Translations under genes and position numbers: made by a program
Assembly: GCA_023388255.1 (NCBI GenBank)
Contig: JAEWGO010000006.1
Location: forward strand, 1-64,000
From: Pseudomonadota bacterium
GTDB lineage: Bacteria; Pseudomonadota; Gammaproteobacteria; Xanthomonadales; Rhodanobacteraceae
Reading direction: 5' to 3'
Length of the DNA: 64,000 nucleotides
Shown: positions 9,132-18,106 of the stretch, in pieces
How the letters are laid out: every line of letters begins with the position of its first letter
Position numbering within the stretch: position 1 is the stretch's first letter
The notes under the pieces: generated by a model
Told to the model about the DNA's origin: nothing
The model's database searches: none
The model's input: the letters and a program-made list of their open reading frames with translations, nothing else

Positions 9132-9661
9132 GGGCGCGGTGTCCTGATTGCAAGGCCACGCAGGTCGCAATCCGCAAGGGATTGCGACCTATATCGCTTC
9201 GCGGCGCGGTGGCGGCTGATTGCGTGGCGGAAGCGGTTGATACGGGTTTCGTCGTGCGTGGCATCGGCATCGACGCCAGACCGAGCGGCGTTCTTCAAGC
9301 GGGATCTGCTCCGGTGCAGGCAGCACGCCTGTCGGCGGGATTTCGCAACGCACATGGATGGTCGCGGGCGCCTGCGGGTGGCCGTGTGCGCTCGATCCGG
9401 CCAGCGACGCGGCGTTCCACAGCGGACGACGACCAGTCAACGAATCGAAGTGTGCCCTTGCTCATCTGGCGAGTGGCGCTGATGCCGGGCGGGCGCGGAC
9501 CGCGGAGGAATGCGATGACGGATGATCTGCCGCGTCTCCGGTTCGCACGATGGGATGCGGCATGACCCTGCTGCACGCCAAGCGCGTTGGCGGGCGGTTC
9601 GACGCCGTGAAGCCTCACGCGAGCCGCACGCACTCCATGGGCCGTGGCGGAATCGCCCGAT
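9132..9661 (+). other. Intergenic region without a convincing gene
   Basis: About 530 bases between the M16 gene and the converging diguanylate cyclase. The short open frames here have no ribosome binding site, no recognisable protein and Arg/Pro-rich shadow composition. The only structured element I see is the hairpin at 9162-9190. Confidence 0.6.
9162..9190. repeat. Perfect 12-bp hairpin after the M16 block
   Basis: AGGTCGCAATCC (9162-9173) is followed after five bases (GCAAG) by its exact reverse complement GGATTGCGACCT (9179-9190). There is no T-run after it, so it is either a non-canonical terminator for the receptor-peptidase block or a copy of a dispersed intergenic palindrome. No second copy was noticed in this window. 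Confidence 0.65.
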
Positions 9662-11383
9662 TCAGATGCGATCCGCCACGCAAACCTGGTCGCGACCAGC
9701 ATCCTTGGCGGCATACAACGCCCGGTCGGCGCGCCTCAGGAGCTGTTCCGGCGAATCGCCGTGCTGCGGATACGAGGCGATGCCGATCGAGACGGTCACC
9801 GGGCCGACGTCCTGGTTCTTGTAGCCGACCCTGAGCGTGCGCACCGCCTTGCAGATGTCTTCGGCGCGATCGAGCGCGAGTGCCGCGTCGGCTTCCTGCA
9901 GCACGATCGTGAACTCCTCGCCACCGTAACGGCAAGCGACGTCCTCGGTGCGGATGCAGGTCGTCAGCAGCTCGCCGAACTGTGTCAGCAGCGCATCGCC
10001 GGCGTCGTGTCCGTGGGTGTCGTTGAAGCGCTTGAAGTGATCGACATCGAGCATCAGCACGGCCAGCGGCTGGCTGCGGCGGATTGCGCGGGTCAGGTCG
10101 CGCGCGAGCGATACTTCGAGGTAGCGGCGGTTGAACAGGCCGGTCAGCGGGTCGCGCAGGGACTGCGTGCGCAAGGTTTCCTGCAGGCGCAGGTTGGCGA
10201 CTGCCAGCGATATCTGCTCGGCGGCGGCGATCGCGGCGGCGCGGATTTCCGCGGCAATCGCATTGTCATCGAGCAGGGTCAATGTGCCGAGCACCGATCC
10301 TTGCGCGAGCAAAGGAACGCACAGTTGCTTTCGCACGTCGCGATCCGGTTCCGCATGCAGGTGCCTGCAGGTGAACGCAGCGGTGAACGACTGCGAGTCG
10401 GGGTACGCGTGGCCGAGGCGCAAGGCCCAGCATTCGTCAGGCGCGAATGCGGTGTCGGTGGTTGCATTGCCGCCCCATTGGCAGAGCGGCGCAACCAGGT
10501 TCTGCGAAGCATTGACCAGATTGATCGATCCGCGGCTATTGCGGAACAGCTGCGCCATGGTGGCGGCAAGGCCGATCGCGGCCTCGTCGAGGCTGCGGCA
10601 GCCCTGCAGCATGTGGCCGAGGTCGGACAGCTGACGCAGGGTTTCGCCAAGCCGGCGCGATTCCTCCAGGCTGTGCGCGAGTTCGTCGTTAGCGGTCGTC
10701 ACGTGGCGTTCGCTGGCGATGCGCTGGCGCTGTTCGCGCAGGATCAGGAACAGTGCGAATGCGAGCATGCCGAAACAGGTCGCGATGGCGACGAGCGTGA
10801 GCATGCGCGACAGCCTTACGGTCGTATCGCTCGAGTGCTGTCGTTGCGCGAGCAGGGCATCCTCGAGCGCGACCATGCGCGCGGCGAGTTCGTCGACCTT
10901 GGTGTCCTGCTCGCGCGCCAGCGCGAACTGCGGATCAGCCCTGACTCCCTGCAGGCCATGCTCGTGGTAGATCGCGAGGGATCGCGCCATCACCTCCTTG
11001 CGCTGGCCGAGCAGGGCTTCCAGACCGGCGGCATTGTCGGCCTGCGGCGGATTGTCGGCGACCAGGTCGTGCAGCTGTGCCATGTGTTCGGCCAGACGCG
11101 GGATCGTCGCGTACGCCTCGGCAAGCCGGGCAGCGTCGCCGCCGATGATATAGGCGCGTTGCGCTGCTTCGGCCCCCCGCAGGGCCCCGACCGTGGTGAC
11201 GATCCGCTCACGCGTCTGGTAGGTGTGGTTGACCCAGGTGTTGGCGCGGACGAGTTCGCCGACCGTGCGATAGACCTGCACGCCGATGATCGCCAACACG
11301 ATGCCGAGGATGGCGAACAGCACCATCACGCGCAATGCGAAACGTCGGGGTGAGCGTCGACTCGGCTGTGTCACGGCATTCAC
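9662..11383 (-). CDS. Membrane diguanylate cyclase with CHASE3, GAF and GGDEF domains
   Basis: A 573-residue enzyme that makes c-di-GMP from two GTP. The GTG start gives a short basic N-terminus, a transmembrane helix (about residues 15-40), an extracytoplasmic CHASE3-like domain (HTYQTRERIVTTVGALRGAE...), a second membrane helix near residue 190, a GAF domain (about 250-400) and a C-terminal GGDEF domain beginning DPLTGLFNRRYLE. The catalytic signature is intact as GGEEF (487-491). RTED sits five residues upstream, matching the RxxD product-inhibition site, so output should be feedback-limited by c-di-GMP. It converges on the M16 block and stands alone as a transcription unit. The sensed signal is unknown. 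Confidence 0.9.
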   Translation of the reverse strand: MNAVTQPSRRSPRRFALRVMVLFAILGIVLAIIGVQVYRTVGELVRANTWVNHTYQTRERIVTTVGALRGAEAAQRAYIIGGDAARLAEAYATIPRLAEHMAQLHDLVADNPPQADNAAGLEALLGQRKEVMARSLAIYHEHGLQGVRADPQFALAREQDTKVDELAARMVALEDALLAQRQHSSDTTVRLSRMLTLVAIATCFGMLAFALFLILREQRQRIASERHVTTANDELAHSLEESRRLGETLRQLSDLGHMLQGCRSLDEAAIGLAATMAQLFRNSRGSINLVNASQNLVAPLCQWGGNATTDTAFAPDECWALRLGHAYPDSQSFTAAFTCRHLHAEPDRDVRKQLCVPLLAQGSVLGTLTLLDDNAIAAEIRAAAIAAAEQISLAVANLRLQETLRTQSLRDPLTGLFNRRYLEVSLARDLTRAIRRSQPLAVLMLDVDHFKRFNDTHGHDAGDALLTQFGELLTTCIRTEDVACRYGGEEFTIVLQEADAALALDRAEDICKAVRTLRVGYKNQDVGPVTVSIGIASYPQHGDSPEQLLRRADRALYAAKDAGRDQVCVADRI

Positions 11384-11765
11384 GGTCTGTCAGGGTAGGA
11401 TGCAGCCTTTCGCCGGTGGTGTGCGTGGTCCGCGGGTTGCCGGACAAACAACCGCCATGACGGTGCCGGCATGGCACGCGGATGTCGTGCCTTGCGGCAC
11501 TACCATACTTGAGAACGCACGCAGCTGTGTGCCGATTGCTGAAGGGTCTGGCCATGGCCCGATGCGACGACGGCATCATCGGCGACGGGCACGATGACGT
11601 TTCGCGGCTCGCGGCAGCGACCGTTCCAGTCGTGTACCAGGTCGTGCCCGCTGGATCGATACCGACGACGACACGCAGAATTCGCATGGCCGGCCGCATC
11701 GCGATACGCCCCGATCGAGCGGCCAGCGATGCGCGGCTCCTGTCACCGCCCCACGTGGAAAACGA
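11384..11765. other. Intergenic region between divergent genes
   Basis: About 380 bases separating the divergently transcribed cyclase and antiporter genes. It must carry both promoters, but I could not pick a convincing -35/-10 pair. Open frames reading through it lack ribosome binding sites and family resemblance. Confidence 0.5.
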
Positions 11766-13475
11766 ATGCCGCATCACACTCCGCTCATCGCCACCCTCGT
11801 TTCCGCACTCGTGCTCGCCTATGTCGGGGGCATGCTGGCGCACCGCCTGCGTCTGCCGCCGATCGTCGGCTATCTGATCGCCGGTGTCGCGATCGGGCCG
11901 TTCACGCCAGGCATCGTCGCCGACCAGGCGCTCGCGCCGGAGCTGTCCGAGATCGGAGTGATCCTGCTGATGTTTGGCGTCGGTCTGCACTTCTCGCTTG
12001 GCGACCTGCTCTCGGTGCGTGCGATCGCGATACCAGGCGCGGCGGTGCAGATCGCGCTCGCGACCGTGCTCGGCATGGCGTTGGCGTGGCTGCTCGGCTG
12101 GTCGTTCGGCAGCGGACTCGTGTTCGGCCTCGCGCTGTCGACCGCGAGCACGGTGGTGCTGCTGCGCGCGCTGGAGGAACGGCGCCTGCTCGAGACGCTG
12201 CGCGGCCGCATCGCGATCGGCTGGCTGATCGTCGAGGATCTGGCGATGGTGCTTGCATTGGTTCTGTTGCCGGCGCTGGCGGAATTGCTCGGCGGTCGCG
12301 CCTCGGGTTCCGCCGGCGGCAATGTGTGGGGCGCTCTTGCACTGACGCTCGGCAAGGTTGCCGCGTTCATCGCGGTGATGCTGATCATCGGCCGTCGCGT
12401 GATTCCTTGGCTGCTCGAGCGCACCGCCGGCTACGGCTCGCGAGAGCTGTTCACGCTGTCGGTGCTGGCAATCGCACTCGGCGTCGCGTACGCCTCGGCA
12501 ATGCTGTTCGACGTGTCGTTCGCGCTCGGCGCGTTCTTCGCCGGCATGGTGTTGAACGAATCGAAGTTGAGCCATCAGGCGGCGGAGGATTCGCTGCCGT
12601 TCCGCGATGCATTCGCAGTGCTGTTCTTCGTCTCGGTAGGCATGCTGCTTGATCCCTCGATTCTCGTGCATCAGCCACTGGCGGTGCTCGGCGTGATGCT
12701 GATCATCGTGGTCGGCAAGTCGCTCGCGGCGCTGGCGATCGTGCGCGCGTTCGGGCGGCCGCTCGAAGTCGGCCTGACGATCGCGGCCAGCCTCGCGCAG
12801 ATCGGCGAGTTTGCCTTTATTCTGGCCGGACTCGGCATCGAGCTCGGCTTGCTCGACAAGACGGGCCGCGACCTCATCCTCGCCGGCGCGATCGCGTCGA
12901 TCTGCATTAATCCGCTGCTGTTCGTCGCCCTCGACCGCTGGCAGACGCGACATGCGGTTGCAGCCACCGCGGTCAAGCCGTTGCCCGATCTCCCTCCGGG
13001 GCCCCCGTTGCCGGAGCGCAACCACATCGTGCTGGTCGGTTTCGGTCGAGTCGGCTCGCTGGTCGGCCGACGCCTGCATGAGGAGGGCCGTGCGCTCGCA
13101 CTGATCGAGACGAGTCGCGACTTCCTCGACCAGGCACGCGAAGCCGGCATCGCCGGCGTCCTCGGCAACGCGGTGGTCGAAGAGGTGCTGTCCGCGGTGC
13201 GCGCGGAAAGTGCACGCGCGCTCCTGATCGCGATTCCGCAGACGATCGAGGCTGCCCAGATCATCAAGCACGCGCGCGCGCTCAACCCCGGCATCGCCGT
13301 GCTGGCGAGGGCCCATTCGGATGACGATGTCGCCTACCTGCTCGGTAACGGTGCCGACGCTGCAATTGTGGGTGAGCGCGAGATTGCGCGCAGCATGTGC
13401 GAAGCGGCGGGTGGCCTCGCGAGCTACTTCGAGCGGATCGACGACGATGCTCGTTCCCTCGGCGCCGCGGCGTAG
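11766..13475 (+). CDS. ybaL: YbaL-type monovalent cation:proton antiporter (CPA2) with TrkA-N domain
   Basis: A 569-residue inner-membrane transporter of the Kef/CPA2 family. The first ~400 residues form about a dozen hydrophobic helices, starting with the family signature RLRLPPIVGYLIAGVAIGP. Then comes a soluble RCK/TrkA-N domain with the Rossmann motif IVLVGFGRVGSLVG, which binds nucleotide and gates transport. The regulatory domain ends near residue 555. Length and domain order match E. coli YbaL (558 residues) better than KefB/KefC. It probably exports K+ or Na+ in exchange for protons. It is transcribed alone; trpG begins 146 bases downstream after its own leader. Confidence 0.85.
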   Translation: MPHHTPLIATLVSALVLAYVGGMLAHRLRLPPIVGYLIAGVAIGPFTPGIVADQALAPELSEIGVILLMFGVGLHFSLGDLLSVRAIAIPGAAVQIALATVLGMALAWLLGWSFGSGLVFGLALSTASTVVLLRALEERRLLETLRGRIAIGWLIVEDLAMVLALVLLPALAELLGGRASGSAGGNVWGALALTLGKVAAFIAVMLIIGRRVIPWLLERTAGYGSRELFTLSVLAIALGVAYASAMLFDVSFALGAFFAGMVLNESKLSHQAAEDSLPFRDAFAVLFFVSVGMLLDPSILVHQPLAVLGVMLIIVVGKSLAALAIVRAFGRPLEVGLTIAASLAQIGEFAFILAGLGIELGLLDKTGRDLILAGAIASICINPLLFVALDRWQTRHAVAATAVKPLPDLPPGPPLPERNHIVLVGFGRVGSLVGRRLHEEGRALALIETSRDFLDQAREAGIAGVLGNAVVEEVLSAVRAESARALLIAIPQTIEAAQIIKHARALNPGIAVLARAHSDDDVAYLLGNGADAAIVGEREIARSMCEAAGGLASYFERIDDDARSLGAAA

Positions 13476-13621
13476 GCAACGTGGCCCTTCGCAGGGTTCT
13501 GGCACAATGCTCGGCCCGGCGGCGCTGTTCGGTGTGCGGTTGCAGCCGATGGCAGGGACGCGCCTGGGGCGACGGCGAACCGGGTCGATCGCTGGACTGA
13601 AACAAGACCTGGAGGACCGTC

Positions 13622-14218
13622 ATGCTGCTGATGATCGACAACTACGACTCCTTCACGTTCAACCTCGTGCAGTACTTCGGCGAGCTGGGCGAGGAGGTGC
13701 GCGTGGTCCGCAACGACGAGATGACGTTGGCCGCGCTGCGCGCGCTGGCACCATCTGCGATCGTGATTTCTCCAGGACCCGGCACGCCGGACGATGCCGG
13801 CATGTCGCTCGATGTGCTGCGCGAGCTGGCTGGCGAGGTGCCGATCTTCGGCGTTTGCCTCGGCCATCAGGCGATTGGGCAGGCGTTCGGCGGCAAGGTG
13901 GTCCGCGCGAAGGAAATCATGCACGGCAAGACCTCGATGATCCATCACGATGGCCAGGGCGTGTTCCGCGGGTTGCCGGATCCGTTCGAGGCGACGCGCT
14001 ATCACTCGCTGGTGGTCGAGCAGGCATCGTTGCCGGCGTGCCTCGAAGTTTCCGCATGGACGCAGCATGCCGACGGCTCGATCGACGAGATCATGGGCTT
14101 GCGCCATCGCAGCCTCGCGATCGAAGGCGTGCAGTTCCATCCCGAGTCGATCCTCACCCAGCATGGTCACGCGATGCTGGGCAACTTCATCGGCCGCGAG
14201 TGGCCGCGTGCAGCGTAA
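13622..14218 (+). CDS. trpG: Anthranilate synthase component II (glutamine amidotransferase)
   Basis: A 198-residue class I glutamine amidotransferase that supplies ammonia to TrpE for anthranilate, the first step of tryptophan synthesis. In many bacteria it also serves PabB. It starts with the family signature LLMIDNYDSFTFNLVQY. The nucleophile elbow FGVCLGHQ has Cys79, and HPES near residue 173 supplies the His-Glu of the triad (His173, Glu175). The oxyanion segment PGPGTPDDAG is present. A strong GGAGG lies at 13611-13615. It is first of trpG-trpD-trpC in this window; trpE is not present here. A -10-like CACAAT near 13503 could belong to its promoter. Confidence 0.97.
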   Translation: MLLMIDNYDSFTFNLVQYFGELGEEVRVVRNDEMTLAALRALAPSAIVISPGPGTPDDAGMSLDVLRELAGEVPIFGVCLGHQAIGQAFGGKVVRAKEIMHGKTSMIHHDGQGVFRGLPDPFEATRYHSLVVEQASLPACLEVSAWTQHADGSIDEIMGLRHRSLAIEGVQFHPESILTQHGHAMLGNFIGREWPRAA

Positions 14219-14311
14219 GCGTCGCGGCGTTCGTCGACTTCATCCCCATCCAATCCTCTCTCCTTCGGCTTGGCTCCGGACAGGTTGAAGCGAGGGCTTG
14301 AGAAGCAAGCC

Positions 14312-15364
14312 ATGCCGATCACACCGCAGGAAGCGCTCCAGCGCACCATCGAACACCGCGAGATCTTCCATGACGAGATGGTCGATCTGATGCGCCAGAT
14401 CATGCGCGGCGAAGTTTCGCCGACGATGGTCGCGGCGATCACTGCGGGCCTGCGCGTGAAGAAGGAGACGATCGGCGAGATCGCTGGCGCCGCGCGCGTG
14501 ATGCGCGAACTGGCGACGACGGTCGATGTCGGTACGCCGGCGCATTTCGTCGACATCGTCGGCACCGGCGGCGACGGGGCGCATTCGTTCAATATCTCGA
14601 CCGCGGCGATGTTTGTCGCCGCTGCGGGCGGGGCGAAGGTGGCCAAGCATGGCAACCGAAGCGTGTCGTCGAAATCCGGCAGCGCCGACGTGCTCGAAGC
14701 GCTGGGCGCGGTGATCGATCTCGACGCGGCCAAGGTCGCGCGTTGTTTCGTCGAGACCGGCATCGGTTTCATGTTCGCTCCGAACCATCATCCGGCAATG
14801 AAGGTCGTTGCGCCGGTGCGCCGCGAGATGGGCGTGCGCACGATCTTCAATATCCTCGGGCCACTGACCAATCCGGCCGGCGCGCCGAACATCCTGATGG
14901 GCGTGTTTCATCCGGACCTGGTCGGTATCCAGGTGCGCGCGCTGCAGCAGCTGGGTGCGCGTCATGCGATGGTCGTGTGGGGGCGCGACGGCATGGACGA
15001 GATCTCGCTCGGCGCGGCGACGCTGGTCGGTGAACTGCGTGATGGCGAGGTGCGCGAGTACGAGATCGAGCCGGAGGATTTCGGTCTGGTCATGGCGTCG
15101 AGTCGCAATCTGCGTGTCGCCAATGTCGACGAATCCAAACACTTGTTGCTCGAAGCGCTTGGCAACATGCCCGGTGTCGCGCGCGACATCGTCCTGCTCA
15201 ATGCGGGTGCGGCGTTGTATGCGGCCGATGCCGCCGCGTCGATTTCCGATGGCATCGCGCGCGCGCGCGAGGTTGTCGCGCGAGGAGCGGCACTGGCGAA
15301 GATGGAGCAGTTCGTCGAGGTGACGCAGCGGCTTGCGCAGACGGGTAGCGGAGAGCCGGCATGA
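14312..15364 (+). CDS. trpD: Anthranilate phosphoribosyltransferase
   Basis: A 350-residue enzyme transferring phosphoribose from PRPP to anthranilate, the second step of tryptophan synthesis. ATG at 14312 fits the family N-terminus (ITPQEALQRTIEHREIFHDEM); the frame stays open upstream to 14270 but without homology. Visible motifs are the PRPP-binding VGTGGDGAHSFNIST, KHGNRSVSSKSGSADVLEALG (the conserved KHGNR loop), and GPLTNP. Length is normal for a stand-alone TrpD not fused to TrpG. It is 93 bases after trpG and shares a four-base ATGA overlap with trpC. Confidence 0.97.
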   Translation: MPITPQEALQRTIEHREIFHDEMVDLMRQIMRGEVSPTMVAAITAGLRVKKETIGEIAGAARVMRELATTVDVGTPAHFVDIVGTGGDGAHSFNISTAAMFVAAAGGAKVAKHGNRSVSSKSGSADVLEALGAVIDLDAAKVARCFVETGIGFMFAPNHHPAMKVVAPVRREMGVRTIFNILGPLTNPAGAPNILMGVFHPDLVGIQVRALQQLGARHAMVVWGRDGMDEISLGAATLVGELRDGEVREYEIEPEDFGLVMASSRNLRVANVDESKHLLLEALGNMPGVARDIVLLNAGAALYAADAAASISDGIARAREVVARGAALAKMEQFVEVTQRLAQTGSGEPA

Positions 15365-16155
15365 GCGACATCCTGGATCGCATCCTCGCGCGCAAGGTCG
15401 AGGAAATCGCAGCGCGCAGCGCGCGCGTTCCGCTGGTCGAATTGTCCGCGCGCGTGGCCGATCTGCCGCCGACGCGCGGTTTCGCCGATGCGCTCGAGGC
15501 GAAGATCGAGGCCGGTTTGCCGGCGGTGATCGCCGAGGTGAAGAAGGCGAGTCCGTCGAAAGGCGTGATCCGTGCGGAGTTCGATCCGGCCGCTATCGCG
15601 CGCAGCTACGCGGTGGGCGGTGCGGCCTGCCTGTCGGTACTGACCGACGCGGATTTCTTCCAGGGCAGCGAGGCGTATCTGGAACAGGCGCGCGCCGCGT
15701 GCGACCTGCCGGTGTTGCGCAAGGATTTCACGATCGATCCGTATCAGGTTCACGAGGCGCGCGCGATCGGTGCCGATGCGATCCTGCTGATAGTCGCCGC
15801 GCTCGACGATGCGGCCTTGCTCGAACTTGCGCTGCTCGGTGCCGAGCTCGATCTCGACGTGCTCGTCGAAGTGCACGACGAGGAGGAGCTGGAGCGCGCG
15901 CTGGATGTTCCGGCGTCCCTTATCGGCATCAACAATCGCAACCTGCGCACGTTCGAGACCTCGCTCGACACGACGCTGCGCATGCGCGAACGCGCCGGCG
16001 CCGATAGGGTTCTCGTCACCGAGAGCGGCATCCACACGCCGGACGATGTTGCGCGCATGCGGACTGCCGGCGTCAACGCGTTCCTCGTCGGCGAGGCGTT
16101 CATGCGCGCGCCGGACCCGGGGGCCGAACTGGCGCGCCTGTTCGGCGCTGCGTGA
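15361..16155 (+). CDS. trpC: Indole-3-glycerol phosphate synthase
   Basis: A 264-residue TIM-barrel enzyme closing the indole ring in tryptophan synthesis. The start overlaps the trpD stop (ATGA). Conserved strands and catalytic segments are all visible: ILARKVEEIAAR near the N-terminus, VIAEVKKASPSKG, LRKDFTIDPYQ, VEVHDEEELERAL, IGINNRNLRTFE and VTESGIHTPDDVARM. There is no TrpF fusion, unlike the bifunctional enterobacterial protein. It is the last gene of the unit and is followed by an 11-bp hairpin before the converging clp gene. Confidence 0.97.
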   Translation: MSDILDRILARKVEEIAARSARVPLVELSARVADLPPTRGFADALEAKIEAGLPAVIAEVKKASPSKGVIRAEFDPAAIARSYAVGGAACLSVLTDADFFQGSEAYLEQARAACDLPVLRKDFTIDPYQVHEARAIGADAILLIVAALDDAALLELALLGAELDLDVLVEVHDEEELERALDVPASLIGINNRNLRTFETSLDTTLRMRERAGADRVLVTESGIHTPDDVARMRTAGVNAFLVGEAFMRAPDPGAELARLFGAA

Positions 16156-16226
16156 CGATCGGCGACACGCGGGCCCGCTGCCTGGATGTTCGGGTATGTC
16201 ACTGACGAATGCGCTGGATCGAAGGT

Positions 16227-16256
16227 GCGCTACCCGCCCTGCCCTGCGGGTAGCGC
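16227..16256. terminator. Hairpin between convergent trpC and clp
   Basis: GCGCTACCCGC (16227-16237) and its exact reverse complement GCGGGTAGCGC (16246-16256) are separated by eight bases. It lies between two convergent genes and probably stops transcription from both sides. There is no T-run. Confidence 0.6.
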
Positions 16257-16280
16257 CGCGCGTCGCCGACGGTGCTCCGA

Positions 16281-16994
16281 TCAGTGCGTACCGAGCACCA
16301 CGATGGTTTTGCCGGCGACCGAGATCATGCCCTGCTCTTCGAGTTGCTTGAGCACGCGGCCGACCATTTCGCGCGAACAACCGACGATGCGGCTGATTTC
16401 CTGACGCGAGATGCGGATCTGCTTGCCTTCGGGATGGGTCATCGCGTCCGGTTCCTCGATCAGATCGAGCAGGGTCTTGGCGACGCGACCGGTCACGTCC
16501 ATGAAGGCGAGGCGGCTGACCTTGCGCGAAGTGTGCAGCAGACGGTTGGTCAGCTGCGACCCGATCGCGAACAGGATCTTCGGACACTCGTCGCGCAGTG
16601 GCCCCTCGAACAGGTTGAACATGCGTTCGTAGCCGATCTCGGCGAGTTCGCATGGCGTACGCGTACGCACCATGACTTCGCGCCGCGGCGTCTCGACGAA
16701 CAGGCCCATCTCGCCGATGAATTCGCCGCGGTTGAGGTAGGCAAGGATCAGCTCGCGGCCTTCCTCGTCTTCCGAGGAAACGGTCAGCGAACCGTCGATG
16801 ACATAGTAGAGGATGTTGGCCGAATCTCCCGGCCGGATGATGGCGGTCTTGCTGGCGTACCGGCGGCGATGGCAGGCAGCCAGGAATCGTTCCATGGCAG
16901 CCCGATCCGGAGTCAGCATCGGTGGCGCCTGCACGCGATTCACTTCGCGCTGCAGCGTGTATCTGAAATCAGCGATCTTGCCTTGTGCTTCCAC
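16281..16994 (-). CDS. clp: CRP/FNR-family global regulator, Clp type
   Basis: A transcription regulator with an N-terminal cyclic-nucleotide-binding fold (residues about 30-150), a dimer helix and a C-terminal winged helix-turn-helix whose recognition region is ISRQEISRIVGCSREMVGRVLKQL. It closely resembles the Clp protein of Xanthomonas, which controls virulence and exopolysaccharide genes and responds to c-di-GMP. In the ligand pocket GEMG (Glu95) is kept, but the position aligned with Ser83 of E. coli CRP is Glu (Arg105-Glu106), as I recall for Clp; this argues against simple cAMP control. The GTG at 16994 gives 237 residues; ATG at 16919 would give 212, closer to E. coli CRP. It sits divergent to speD. 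Confidence 0.9.
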   Translation of the reverse strand: MEAQGKIADFRYTLQREVNRVQAPPMLTPDRAAMERFLAACHRRRYASKTAIIRPGDSANILYYVIDGSLTVSSEDEEGRELILAYLNRGEFIGEMGLFVETPRREVMVRTRTPCELAEIGYERMFNLFEGPLRDECPKILFAIGSQLTNRLLHTSRKVSRLAFMDVTGRVAKTLLDLIEEPDAMTHPEGKQIRISRQEISRIVGCSREMVGRVLKQLEEQGMISVAGKTIVVLGTH

Positions 16995-17251
16995 TCAGGC
17001 CCCTTCGACGTCCCGTTCGCGGCATGGCCGCGTCACGACGGAACGCATGGACTTCCATGCGTTTGCGAGCCCGGCGTGAATGGACATCACCCGAGTCTAT
17101 TGCAAATTGTGTCCGGAGTCCGCATCTGCGACGCCCTTCGCGGTTTCATCGCGCTGCCGCTTGGCCCATAATCCGCGCCCCCGGCAATGCGTTGGCAACG
17201 TGCTGCCGTGATCCTGTCGTTCGTCGCCGTTCCGTTCCGAGGTGGATTGCC

Positions 17252-18037
17252 GTGGTCAAACCCATTCCCCGTCTGCAGTTGCAGGGTTTCAACAACCTGA
17301 CCAAGGCGCTCAGCTTCAACATCTATGACATCTGCTATGCGGTGTCGGAAGACCAGCGCCAGCGCTACATCGAGTACATCGACGAGCAATACGATTCCGA
17401 TCGCCTGACGCAGATCCTGACCGATGTCGCCGACATCATCGGCGCGAACATCCTCAACATCGCGCGCCAGGACTACGATCCGCAGGGCGCGTCGGTGACG
17501 ATCCTGATCTCCGAACACCCGATCGCGGAAAAGCTCGGCAAGGACGTGATTTCGGATGCGGTGGTGGCGCACCTGGACAAGAGCCACATCACGGTGCACA
17601 CGTATCCGGAGACGCATCCGCACAACGGCATCGCGACGTTCCGCGCGGACATCGACGTGGCCACCTGCGGCATCATCTCGCCGCTGAAGGCGTTGAACTT
17701 CCTGATCGACAGCTTCGAGTCCGACATCGTCACGATGGACTACCGCGTGCGCGGCTTCACCCGCGACGTGAAGGGCCGCAAGCACTACATCGACCACAAG
17801 ATCAATTCGGTGCAGGACTACCTGGCCAAGCACATCCGCCAGAAGTACGAGATGTTCGACGTCAACGTCTACCAGGAAAACATCTTCCACACCAAGATGC
17901 ATGTGAAGGACTTCGATCTCGACACCTACCTGTTCGAGGCGAACGCCGACGACCTCTCGTTCAAGGAGCGCCAGCGCATCGAGCAATTGCTCAAGCGCGA
18001 GATCGAGGAGTTGTTCCACGGGCGCAATCTGATGTGA
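17252..18037 (+). CDS. speD: S-adenosylmethionine decarboxylase proenzyme
   Basis: A 261-residue pyruvoyl-dependent decarboxylase that makes the aminopropyl donor for spermidine. The GTG start at 17252 is preceded by GAGGTGGAT and matches the E. coli-type N-terminus (LQLQGFNNLTKALSF). The self-cleavage site is visible in LDKSHITVHTYPE: cleavage before Ser111 creates the pyruvoyl group. IGANILNIARQDYDPQGAS and TCGIISPLKALNFL are also conserved. Length agrees with the class 1A enzyme of gammaproteobacteria (264 in E. coli). It is divergent from clp, with about 257 bases between them. Confidence 0.97.
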   Translation: MVKPIPRLQLQGFNNLTKALSFNIYDICYAVSEDQRQRYIEYIDEQYDSDRLTQILTDVADIIGANILNIARQDYDPQGASVTILISEHPIAEKLGKDVISDAVVAHLDKSHITVHTYPETHPHNGIATFRADIDVATCGIISPLKALNFLIDSFESDIVTMDYRVRGFTRDVKGRKHYIDHKINSVQDYLAKHIRQKYEMFDVNVYQENIFHTKMHVKDFDLDTYLFEANADDLSFKERQRIEQLLKREIEELFHGRNLM

Positions 18038-18044
18038 AGGGAAT

Positions 18045-18089
18045 CGGGAATCGACGACAAGCGCGGTGTTCGCGCAGTCACGATTCCCG
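18045..18089. terminator. Two-tier inverted repeat between convergent speD and coq7
   Basis: CGGGAATCG (18045-18053) pairs with CGATTCCCG (18081-18089), and an inner GCGCG-CGCGC hairpin lies at 18061-18075. It lies directly after speD and before the end of coq7 on the other strand, so it likely serves as a bidirectional terminator. Confidence 0.5.
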
Positions 18090-18106
18090 TCGCCTGCGAG
18101 CGGGGC

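Noticed and set aside
9237..9565. Short frames after the M16 block as possible genes
   Set aside because: No ribosome binding site, Arg-rich shadow composition and no family resemblance.
17076..17094. Possible CRP/Clp operator GTGA-ATGGACA-TCAC in the clp-speD gap
   Set aside because: Half-sites are separated by seven bases instead of the six of the CRP consensus, and flanking bases do not match. Too weak to call.
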